Positions 23,287 through 29,738 of a stretch of DNA of 33,306 nucleotides are shown here, in pieces (position 1 is the first letter of the stretch; the number at the start of each line of letters is the position of its first letter). The stretch is taken from NCBI GenBank assembly GCA_021812785.1, contig JAKAMR010000017.1, forward strand, positions 1-33,306. The letters run 5' to 3'. A program made the translations under genes and the position numbers. The notes beneath the pieces were generated by a model, which worked only from the letters and a program-made list of their open reading frames with translations, did no database searches and had not been told where the DNA came from. Source of the stretch: Nitrospirota bacterium. Lineage in GTDB: Bacteria > Nitrospirota > Thermodesulfovibrionia > Thermodesulfovibrionales > JdFR-88.

Positions 23287-23733
23287 TTAGAATACCCCGT
23301 GGTCGAACCTGGGCTGGGGCAGATACTCCCATTTTTCGCCCTTCCTGTACTTGGCCTCGATGTCGAGGCATTTCAGCGCGTACTCGAACGCGTAGGGGAT
23401 GCCCGGCCCTCCGGGCACAAACCCGGCCAGTATCATGCCCACGGCCGCGGCCTCGAATATCTCCCCGGTCGTGGCCCCGGCGTTTATCGCGGGCACTACG
23501 TGGATGATGCACCTGGGCGAGCAGTAAGCCACGCCGCCCGACATGAACATGAGCTCCTTGTGTTTCCTCGAAAGGGCGCCGTCTCCGAATATGCTCTCGT
23601 AAAAATCGGCAAACGTCCTGCCCGGCTCAGGCGTTACGGTGTTTATTATCTGGAACATCCTGGGAACGAACCCGCATTTCTGCTTCATGTACTCGTTTAC
23701 TTCTTCGACTGTCATCTTTTTCTGTTCGGCCAT
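23287..23733 (-). CDS. Carboxymuconolactone decarboxylase (AhpD-like) family protein
   Basis: This 148-residue all-helical protein has CMD-family features: RTFADFYESIFGDGALSRKH, then LMFMSGGVAYCSPRCIIHVV with a CxxxC pair (C91 and C95 by my count) and a nearby His, and AINAGATTGEIFEAAAVGMI. AhpD-like members use a CxxC pair for peroxidase or disulfide chemistry. Here the spacing is Cys-Ser-Pro-Arg-Cys, one residue longer, so that activity is uncertain. GGAGGAGGAG precedes the ATG at 23733. It sits between the second MtaA-type gene and the MtrH-type gene with gaps of 136 and 57 bp. A thiol or redox protection role for the corrinoid or thiol cofactor is a guess. The substrate is unknown. Confidence 0.85.
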   Translation of the reverse strand: MAEQKKMTVEEVNEYMKQKCGFVPRMFQIINTVTPEPGRTFADFYESIFGDGALSRKHKELMFMSGGVAYCSPRCIIHVVPAINAGATTGEIFEAAAVGMILAGFVPGGPGIPYAFEYALKCLDIEAKYRKGEKWEYLPQPRFDHGVF

Positions 23734-23747
23734 TTTCTTCTCCTCCT

Positions 23748-23767
23748 CCGGCCTGCCTTGAGGCCGG
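23748..23767. repeat. 7-bp hairpin overlapping the leader of the CMD-family gene
   Basis: CCGGCCT at 23748-23754 pairs perfectly with AGGCCGG at 23761-23767 around a 6-nt loop. In the transcribed strand its 3' arm runs straight into the GGAGGAGG ribosome binding site of the gene at 23287-23733, so it could influence translation or mark an RNA processing point. It is in the largest gap (136 bp) within the operon. Confidence 0.45.
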
Positions 23768-23869
23768 ATCTTTTTCTTTTGCTAAAAGTCTATTCCAGGA
23801 AAGAACCTCGCTTGAAACAAAATAGCTCGAAAGTTCCCTTTCCTCCCCCGCCTGGTCACCTCCTTCCGG

Positions 23870-24898
23870 TCAGTATTTCCATTCCCTTGCGACCTGTATA
23901 AGTTTCTGGATATTTTCGTAAGGCACTGTAGGAGGGATGTCGCAGCCCGGCATAAGGACAAAGCCGCCGTCCGTGCCGACCGTGCTTATTATCCGCCTGC
24001 ACTCCTCCTCCACTTCCTGCACGCTGCCGTTAAGCATTATCTTTACGGGGTCCACATTGCCGCCGAAACACATCTTTCCGTGAAGCACTTCCTTGGCCTT
24101 AACGATGTCCGTCTTGTGGTCCAGGCTTATGCAGCTTGCACCTGTAGCGGGGAAGAGGTCCAGGCGGTCGGTAGTGTTCCCGCAAATGTGCAGGAGGGTA
24201 TGGGCCCCCTTTGACCTGGCCCAGTCTGTAAACTTCTTCAGGTAGGGTAGCGCGAACTTCTCGAACTGCTTCTTCGAGATCAGGTCCCCGGAGGCGGTCG
24301 GATCGGCCAGGCTTATGACCTCCAGCGTCCCGTCCTCAAGCAGGGGCTCATAGAGGCGAATGAGCAGCTGGGTGGCGAAATCCACCACCTTCTCCACAAA
24401 GGCAGGCCTCTTGAAGGTTGCCTTCATCATCGCCTCCTCACCAACGAAGCGCGCCGCCAGGGTGAACGGACCCCAGGCGGTAAGTGTAACGGCATAATTG
24501 TTCCCTATCTTTGTTTTTGCAAGCCTGGTGGCCTCCCTGGTGGCGTCAACCACCTTGTCGCTGTTTATCCTGCTTATGTCCAGTTTTTGAAGGTCTTCCT
24601 CGGAGGCTACCAGAGGGGCTTCAAGGTCCGGCGCCCCTATCTCCCTGAACTTTATCGAGCCGCCAAGGGCCGAGGCATGAAAGTTGTTGTACCCGGAGCC
24701 CGCATAGACTATATCGCAGAGGAGCTTCTCAGACATCGTCACAAGCATGTCGGACATCCGGAGGGCGTCCTCTGAAAGTTCCTGGAAAGAAGACCCGTAA
24801 TGCCTGATGCTCCACATGCCCGCCCCGAAAAGGGTGACGGGCACCCTGTCCGCCCTGCCGCCTTCAAACGCTTTTAAAATAGTCTCCTTTGGTGTCAT
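23870..24898 (-). CDS. Methylcobamide:CoM methyltransferase MtaA-like (UroD family), copy 2
   Basis: This second UroD-superfamily methyltransferase (342 residues) is clearly divergent from copy 1 but keeps the complete zinc trio: H237 and C239 in TLLHICGNTTDRLD and C319 in VLMPGCDIPPTVPYENI. It begins MTPKETILKAFEGGRADRVP, and TLTAWGPFTLAARFVG and VISLADPTASGDLISKKQF are landmarks. The start overlaps the receiver-domain gene by 4 bp (ATGA). Two copies in one operon could serve different methyl acceptors, or act in opposite directions, as MtaA and MtbA do in methanogens. One might instead be a substrate-specific first-step methyltransferase, since some UroD-family enzymes demethylate methoxylated compounds. 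Confidence 0.88.
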   Translation of the reverse strand: MTPKETILKAFEGGRADRVPVTLFGAGMWSIRHYGSSFQELSEDALRMSDMLVTMSEKLLCDIVYAGSGYNNFHASALGGSIKFREIGAPDLEAPLVASEEDLQKLDISRINSDKVVDATREATRLAKTKIGNNYAVTLTAWGPFTLAARFVGEEAMMKATFKRPAFVEKVVDFATQLLIRLYEPLLEDGTLEVISLADPTASGDLISKKQFEKFALPYLKKFTDWARSKGAHTLLHICGNTTDRLDLFPATGASCISLDHKTDIVKAKEVLHGKMCFGGNVDPVKIMLNGSVQEVEEECRRIISTVGTDGGFVLMPGCDIPPTVPYENIQKLIQVAREWKY

Positions 24899-25284
24899 GA
24901 TGCCCCCTGTATTTTTTTTAAAGGAAAAATATCGTCTCCCGCTCCTCCGTCCGCTATCGCGAGGACGGCATGGACTGCCTCCTTGAATTCCTCCAGGTCA
25001 ACCGGCGCTTCGATGTTCACCGCCCCCGAAGAAGCCTTGCCGACAACTATCACTGGCAAGCCCGGCGAAACGGACTTGATCACCCGCACGGCGTCCTCTG
25101 TGGAAAGGCCGAAAGGCCCGGGATCGATAGTCACGAAACTGTAATCCTTGCTGCTTATCATCTGCATGGCCAGGATCAGACGGTCAGCCATGTCCACCTC
25201 ATATCCCTCCTGACGCAGAAGACCGTAGAGACTTTTGGCCAGGACAGGGTCGTGAGTGCAGAAAAGCACGTTTTTATTCTTCAC
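24895..25284 (-). CDS. Stand-alone degenerate response-regulator receiver domain
   Basis: This 129-residue CheY-like domain has no output domain. It begins VLFCTHDPVLAKSLYGLLRQ and places the possible phosphoryl-accepting D54 in FVTIDPGPFG. Only one acidic residue (D12) remains of the usual N-terminal pair, and the conserved Lys before the beta5 Pro is Ala (IEAPVDLEEF), so normal phosphotransfer is doubtful. The frame starts with GTG at 25284, only about 3 nt after the predicted sigma-54 transcription start. Its translation would then be practically leaderless, unless a later GTG (codon 6) is used. It leads the coenzyme M operon and overlaps the next gene by 4 bp. A regulatory or structural role toward the histidine kinase system nearby is possible. 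Confidence 0.72.
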   Translation of the reverse strand: MKNKNVLFCTHDPVLAKSLYGLLRQEGYEVDMADRLILAMQMISSKDYSFVTIDPGPFGLSTEDAVRVIKSVSPGLPVIVVGKASSGAVNIEAPVDLEEFKEAVHAVLAIADGGAGDDIFPLKKIQGAS

Positions 25285-25298
25285 GATATTGAGTTAAA

Positions 25299-25313
25299 GC
25301 AACAGGCGTGCCA
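25299..25313 (-). promoter_or_regulatory. Sigma-54 promoter of the coenzyme M operon
   Basis: The minus strand reads TGGCACGCCTGTTGCT, matching every fixed position of the -24/-12 consensus TGGCACG-N4-TTGCW, with GG (25312-25311) and GC (25300-25299) exactly 10 nt apart. The predicted transcription start is near 25287. It lies directly before a 13-gene operon and downstream of genes for an NtrC-family activator, which sigma-54 promoters require. Confidence 0.88.
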
Positions 25314-25400
25314 CTGCCTGACGGCAGCCGTAAACCCCTTGTCTTTACAGCATTTCCCGGCTATGGAAGAAAAGATGAGGCATAAAAAAGCTGGACATGG

Positions 25401-25440
25401 CTGGGGAAAAATTACCTGCCTGTGGGGAATTTTTCCCCAG
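25401..25440. promoter_or_regulatory. 13-bp perfect inverted repeat, candidate activator site (or terminator)
   Basis: CTGGGGAAAAATT at 25401-25413 is the exact reverse complement of AATTTTTCCCCAG at 25428-25440, with 14 nt between. A third half-site, TGGGGAATTTTT, begins at 25422, so TGGGGAATTTTTCCCCA at 25422-25438 is itself a compact palindrome. The centre is about 130 bp upstream of the predicted sigma-54 transcription start, the usual distance for NtrC-type enhancer sites. It also lies just after the PhzF-like gene, so a terminator hairpin for that operon is the alternative. A T-run (GCTTTTTTATG) follows 10 nt later. Confidence 0.6.
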
Positions 25441-25453
25441 GCGGACTAAAAAT

Positions 25454-26242
25454 TCAAATAAAGATATCGGCTACCATGAACGTGACCGCACGGCCGGAGA
25501 GGACAACACGTGCGCCTCTCAGCTCACACTGCACATCCCCTCCCCTGCTTGATACCTGCCTTGCGTGCAGGAGGCTTTTGCCCAGCCTGGCCGCCCAGTA
25601 GGGCGCAAGCTCGCAGTGCGCGGAGCCGGTTACCGGGTCTTCCGGGATGCCCAGCTTCGGCGCAAATACGCGGCTTACAAAATCGTGGCGCAGCCCGGGG
25701 GCGGTCACGGCCACGGCCCGCAGGTCAAGCGCGGCAAGCCTGCCAAGGTCGGGCGAGATGGCGCGTATGGAGGCCTCGTCTTCAAATACTGCTATGTAAT
25801 CGTAACCGGCAAGCGTCCGGGAGGGAGAAAGCCCCAGCCCCTGGGCAAGCGCGGGCGGAGGGTCGCAGGGCAGCGGGACGCAGGAAGGAAAGTCCATGGC
25901 CAGAAGGCCTTCTTCTTTGCGCTGCACCGAAAGCCGTCCGCTCCTGGTCTCGAAAGCGACGGCCGGGCCTTCATGGCCCAATGCCTTAAAAATGACGTGA
26001 GCGGCCGCAAGGGTTGCATGGCCGCAGAGGTCCACCTCCGCAACCGGCGTAAACCAGCGCAGGGCGAAAGAAGAAGCGTCTTTGAGGGGCACGAAAAAAG
26101 CGGTCTCCGCGAGGTTGTTTTCAGCCGCGATGGACTGGAGAAGCCCATCCTCCGGCCAGGCATCAAGCGGGCAAACGGCGGCGGGATTGCCTTCAAAAAC
26201 CCTGCTGGCAAAGGCGTCCACCTGGTATTGCCTGATCTTCAT
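25454..26242 (-). CDS. PhzF family isomerase-like protein
   Basis: This 262-residue protein has the diaminopimelate-epimerase-like fold of the PhzF/YddE family. Landmarks are YQVDAFASRVFEGNPAAVCP at the start, the catalytic Glu in ENNLAETAFFVP, DLCGHATLAAAHVIF, and EDPVTGSAHCELAPYWAARL near the C-terminus. These are the conserved active-site segments of PhzF and its relatives. Family members outside phenazine clusters have no known general substrate. It begins 15 bp after the stop of the NtrC-family regulator and probably shares its transcript. No phenazine genes are present, so a specific function cannot be assigned. Confidence 0.92.
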   Translation of the reverse strand: MKIRQYQVDAFASRVFEGNPAAVCPLDAWPEDGLLQSIAAENNLAETAFFVPLKDASSFALRWFTPVAEVDLCGHATLAAAHVIFKALGHEGPAVAFETRSGRLSVQRKEEGLLAMDFPSCVPLPCDPPPALAQGLGLSPSRTLAGYDYIAVFEDEASIRAISPDLGRLAALDLRAVAVTAPGLRHDFVSRVFAPKLGIPEDPVTGSAHCELAPYWAARLGKSLLHARQVSSRGGDVQCELRGARVVLSGRAVTFMVADIFI

Positions 26243-26257
26243 TCCTTCTGTCCGGGC

Positions 26258-27607
26258 TCAGGAGAGGTCCGTTTTTACCGGGTCCATGCCGTACTTTCTG
26301 AGCTTAAGATACAGCGTTTTTCTGTCTATACCCAATATCTGGCTTGCCCTGGACTGGTTTCCCCCGGCGGCCTTGAACACCCGCAGTATGTAATCCCTCT
26401 CCATCTCCTCCAGGGAAAGCCGGTCCCCGCCGTCCGCGGCCTGCGCCTCTGGAATGAGGACCGCCTCCCTTCCGATCGTGCCGGAATCGGAGAGTATGAC
26501 CGCCCTTTCCATTATGTTCTCAAGCTCCCTTACATTGCCAGGCCAGCGATAGCCCTTAAGCGCCTCCATCGCGTTCCTTTCAATGCCCTCCATGCTCTTT
26601 GAGAACTTGCGGCCGTACTTGAGAAGAAAGTATCCGGCCAGCTCCTCTATATCTTCAGGGCGCTCCCTGAGCGGCGGGATATTTACCGAAAAGACGTTGA
26701 GCCTGTAATAGAGGTCCTCCCTGAAGAGGCCCTCCTTGATGAGGCCCCTTATGTCCCTGTTCGTTGCGGCTATCACCCTTACGTCCACGGTCAGGTTCTT
26801 GTTGCCGCCCACCCGCCTGAACTCCCCGGAATCCAGAAACCTCAGGAGCTTGGCCTGCAGCTTCATGGGCATCTCGCCGATCTCGTCCAGAAAGAGCGTG
26901 CCCGTGTCCGCCACCTCCACTATGCCGTGTTTCGTCTGATAGGCATTCGTAAAGGCCCCCTTCTCATGCCCGAATATCTCCGACTCCATGAGGTTTTCAG
27001 AAAAGGTGGCGCAATTAAGCGCAATGAACGGAAGGTCCCGCCTCTTGCTGCTGCGCCACAGGATGCTGGCCGCCAGCTCCTTGCCGGTGCCCGATTCCCC
27101 CTGGATAAGGACAGGGGAATCCGTGGGAGCTATCTTTTTAATCAGCGAGATGACATCGCCAAGCTGCCTGCTCTTATAAACGAACCTGGCGGCAGACTCC
27201 TTCCTTACCAGTTCCTGCTCCAGAAGCTTGCTCTTGGTGGAAAGCCTTCCGTATTCATAGGCCCTGTTTATGATGATGACGAGCTCATCGAGTTTGTAAG
27301 GCTTCGTCAGGTAATCGTATGCCCCGTTCTTCATTGCCGCAACGGCGGTCTCCACGGTTGCCTTTCCGGTGAGGACTATTATCACAGGGCCCGCCGGATC
27401 GTTTTTCATCTTCTCCATCATGGAAACCCCGTCGACGCCGGCCATCACGATGTCAAGGAGTATTATGTCGAAGGTCTTTTCCTTGAGGAGCTGGAGGGCC
27501 TCCCCTCCATCGGCAGCCGCCTCAACGTAAAAGCCTTTTCTGGCAAGCTCTCTTTTAAGGAGCCTTCTGAAAGGCTCTTCGTCGTCCACCGCAAGGACCC
27601 TTATCAT
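26258..27607 (-). CDS. Sigma-54-dependent response regulator (NtrC family)
   Basis: This 449-residue transcription activator has three domains. The receiver (1 to about 115) has DDE at 8-10, phospho-acceptor D52 in ILLDIVMAG and K102 in LTKPYK. The AAA+ domain has Walker A GESGTGKE, the sigma-54 contact loop as GAFTNA (consensus GAFTGA) and Walker B TLFLDEIGEMP, then AATNRDIRGLIKEGLFREDL and the YRWPGNVRELENIMERAV stretch. The C-terminal Fis-type helix-turn-helix has GGNQSRASQILGIDRKTLYL. It overlaps the kinase gene by 4 bp (ATGA). A textbook sigma-54 promoter and an inverted repeat lie about 1 kb downstream in front of the coenzyme M operon, so that operon is its likely target. Confidence 0.96.
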   Translation of the reverse strand: MIRVLAVDDEEPFRRLLKRELARKGFYVEAAADGGEALQLLKEKTFDIILLDIVMAGVDGVSMMEKMKNDPAGPVIIVLTGKATVETAVAAMKNGAYDYLTKPYKLDELVIIINRAYEYGRLSTKSKLLEQELVRKESAARFVYKSRQLGDVISLIKKIAPTDSPVLIQGESGTGKELAASILWRSSKRRDLPFIALNCATFSENLMESEIFGHEKGAFTNAYQTKHGIVEVADTGTLFLDEIGEMPMKLQAKLLRFLDSGEFRRVGGNKNLTVDVRVIAATNRDIRGLIKEGLFREDLYYRLNVFSVNIPPLRERPEDIEELAGYFLLKYGRKFSKSMEGIERNAMEALKGYRWPGNVRELENIMERAVILSDSGTIGREAVLIPEAQAADGGDRLSLEEMERDYILRVFKAAGGNQSRASQILGIDRKTLYLKLRKYGMDPVKTDLS

Positions 27608-29688
27608 GCGCTCCTCACCGCCTTTACGTCGTCATGAAGCTTCCTGGCCTCAAGGGCTCTTCCCGCATCCACAGGGAGTTTTATCGTAAAGGCGGTCCCG
27701 TTTTCCGGGGAGCTCTGGGCGTCTATGCTGCCTCCGTGCTCCTCCACGATCTTATGGCATATGGAAAGCCCCAGCCCGGTTCCTTCCCCCGCCGTCTTGG
27801 TGGTGAAAAAGGGGTCGAATATCTTGTCCATTATCTCAGCCGGTATGCCCACGCCCGTGTCCCTTATGACCACTTTTACGACCGGGGGCCGGGAGGCAAA
27901 ATCTTCTCCGTCTCCTTCTTCCAGGAGCGTCGTGATCGTGATGCGCCCCTTTTCCGGAGTAAAGTACATGGAGTTTATGATTATGTTCATGAAAAGCTGC
28001 CTCAAGGCGCCCGGTTCCCCATATATTTTTGGCAGGTCCCTTCTCAGGTTGAACTCCATAAGATGGTTTAGCCTCTTTGCCTTGTGGTTTACGAGCAGGA
28101 TGACTTCCTTGATAATCTCGTTAATGTCCAGCTGGCGGAACGAGCCCGAGGAGGGGCTGGCGAAATCAAGCAGGCTGCGCAGAATGCCCTTGCACCTGAA
28201 TATCTCCTTGTGTATGGTCTCCAGGTATTCAGGGAAATCCTCGAACTCGGGGACCTTGAGCAGGCCGTCTTCCCTGGCCCTGTCCATGAGCGCTTCGGAA
28301 TATCCCGCTATGATGCCAAGCGGATTGTTTATCTCATGTGCGATGCCCGCCACAAGCGTTCCCAGAGAGGCCAGCCTGTTTGACCTTATCAGGTGCTGCT
28401 CCATCCTCTTCTGGCCGGTCACATCCTTCAGATAATGCACCATGGCGTACATCCGTCCCTCTTCATCCACCAGGGGGTAGACCCAGAAATGAAATATGCC
28501 GCCGTCCCTGCCCGCCAACTCAAGGAAGGATGGAGTCCTGCTTGCCAGTGTCTGCCCGCACAGCCTGGACGTTACATGTATGCCTATTTTTTCCATGATG
28601 TGCCTGCACGGCTTTCCGACCACCTGGGCGGCGGTGAAGCCCGTCTTCTCCAAGACCGCCTGGTTTGCCCGTATTATCCTTTGGTTTCCGTCCTCTATCC
28701 ACACCATGTCGGTTATCGCGTCAAACGTCTTTTTCCACTCCTTCTTCTCCTTGGATATCTCCTCGAAAAGAAGGGCGTTCTCAAGGGCCATCGAGATGTG
28801 CCTGGCGACCGGCAGCAGTATATGAAGGTCTCCCCCGGAATACTTTGCAGGCACGGTGCTGTCCAGGTTGAATACCCCGAGCATCCGGTCCTTGAAAAGC
28901 GGGATGCTTATCGTCGAGCGGATACCCTCATCGGCCAGTTTTTTGTCATCCGGGAAAGGGACCTCTTCCTGGAGGTCGTAATTTATCCATGGCCGGTTGT
29001 TCTTTGCCACCCAGCCCGCGCTGGTAGTGTCTATCGGGGCCTTTACTCCTTTTGGCATCAGCGTTCTCATGCCGGTATCCAGGGCAAAGATCAGCAGGTT
29101 TTCATTTTCCTCGTTATACAGAAGGAGACTTGCCCTGTCGTAATCCACTATCTTTTTTATCTCGGAGGCGACCATTCTGAAGATGGTGCCTATGCTGAGG
29201 CTGGAATTTATTATCCCGCCAAGCTCGTTTATGAGTCCGGCATGCTGGGGGTCTTCCTTCATTTCCTGTATGATGACGGCCTGGCAGGCCAGAGAGTCCC
29301 GCGTTATAACGGTTATTTTCGAGGCGAACGTCTCGCCGTTTCTCCTGGTGCAGCAGGATTCAAAACAATATGCCCGCCCCGTCTCCGTCAGAGCAAAACC
29401 GTGCCATGCGTGTCCATTGCGGTGCGGCCCCGACGCGGAAGGAGCGCCTGCATGAGGCCCGGCGGGAGAGATGAAATCGTCCAGACAGACGCCATTTATA
29501 TCTTCCGGCGTACAGCCCAGAACGGCGCCCGATGCGCGGTTTGCCTTCAGGACCCTCCGGTCTTCATCTATCAAAACGGCGGGGACGTCAAGGGAATCCA
29601 GGGAATCAAGCAGAAATCCAAACTCTTCGGGAAACGGTGCGCTCACAGTTTTATTATATATCAAACGGAAGAGGCTGGGATTCCGCAA
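27604..29688 (-). CDS. PAS/GAF sensor histidine kinase
   Basis: This 694-residue kinase has no membrane segment and is probably cytosolic. In order it has an N-terminal PAS domain (about 27-140), a GAF domain (about 155-312, with SASLLL-like RASLLLYNEENENLLIFAL), a second PAS domain (about 322-435), HisKA with H451 in GIAHEINNPLGIIAGYSEAL, and HATPase_c with the N-box FMNIIINSMYF, DTGVGIPAEIMDKIFDPFF and GTGLGLSICHKIVEEHGGS. The frame starts at TTG (29688). A GTG at 29646 is an equally credible start, and a TATAAT (29653-29658, minus) lies just in front of it. It is paired with the downstream NtrC-family regulator. The GAF and PAS domains would sense a soluble cue, possibly redox state or a metabolite of the methyl pathway (inference). 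Confidence 0.94.
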   Translation of the reverse strand: MRNPSLFRLIYNKTVSAPFPEEFGFLLDSLDSLDVPAVLIDEDRRVLKANRASGAVLGCTPEDINGVCLDDFISPAGPHAGAPSASGPHRNGHAWHGFALTETGRAYCFESCCTRRNGETFASKITVITRDSLACQAVIIQEMKEDPQHAGLINELGGIINSSLSIGTIFRMVASEIKKIVDYDRASLLLYNEENENLLIFALDTGMRTLMPKGVKAPIDTTSAGWVAKNNRPWINYDLQEEVPFPDDKKLADEGIRSTISIPLFKDRMLGVFNLDSTVPAKYSGGDLHILLPVARHISMALENALLFEEISKEKKEWKKTFDAITDMVWIEDGNQRIIRANQAVLEKTGFTAAQVVGKPCRHIMEKIGIHVTSRLCGQTLASRTPSFLELAGRDGGIFHFWVYPLVDEEGRMYAMVHYLKDVTGQKRMEQHLIRSNRLASLGTLVAGIAHEINNPLGIIAGYSEALMDRAREDGLLKVPEFEDFPEYLETIHKEIFRCKGILRSLLDFASPSSGSFRQLDINEIIKEVILLVNHKAKRLNHLMEFNLRRDLPKIYGEPGALRQLFMNIIINSMYFTPEKGRITITTLLEEGDGEDFASRPPVVKVVIRDTGVGIPAEIMDKIFDPFFTTKTAGEGTGLGLSICHKIVEEHGGSIDAQSSPENGTAFTIKLPVDAGRALEARKLHDDVKAVRSA

Positions 29689-29738
29689 AAGCTCTTAAAG
29701 GTGCCCTTGAACCGCGCTTGCGCAGCTTTTAAAAAAAT

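Noticed and set aside
21176..24898. Annotation of the two UroD-superfamily proteins as uroporphyrinogen decarboxylases
   Set aside because: Both carry the His-x-Cys...Cys zinc trio of MtaA-type methyltransferases and lie beside a corrinoid protein. Haem synthesis genes are absent.
29653..29658. TATAAT before the kinase gene as a sigma-70 promoter
   Set aside because: No -35 box at normal spacing (the position reads ATCCCA), and it would leave the GTG start nearly leaderless. It is kept only as a remark on the start codon.
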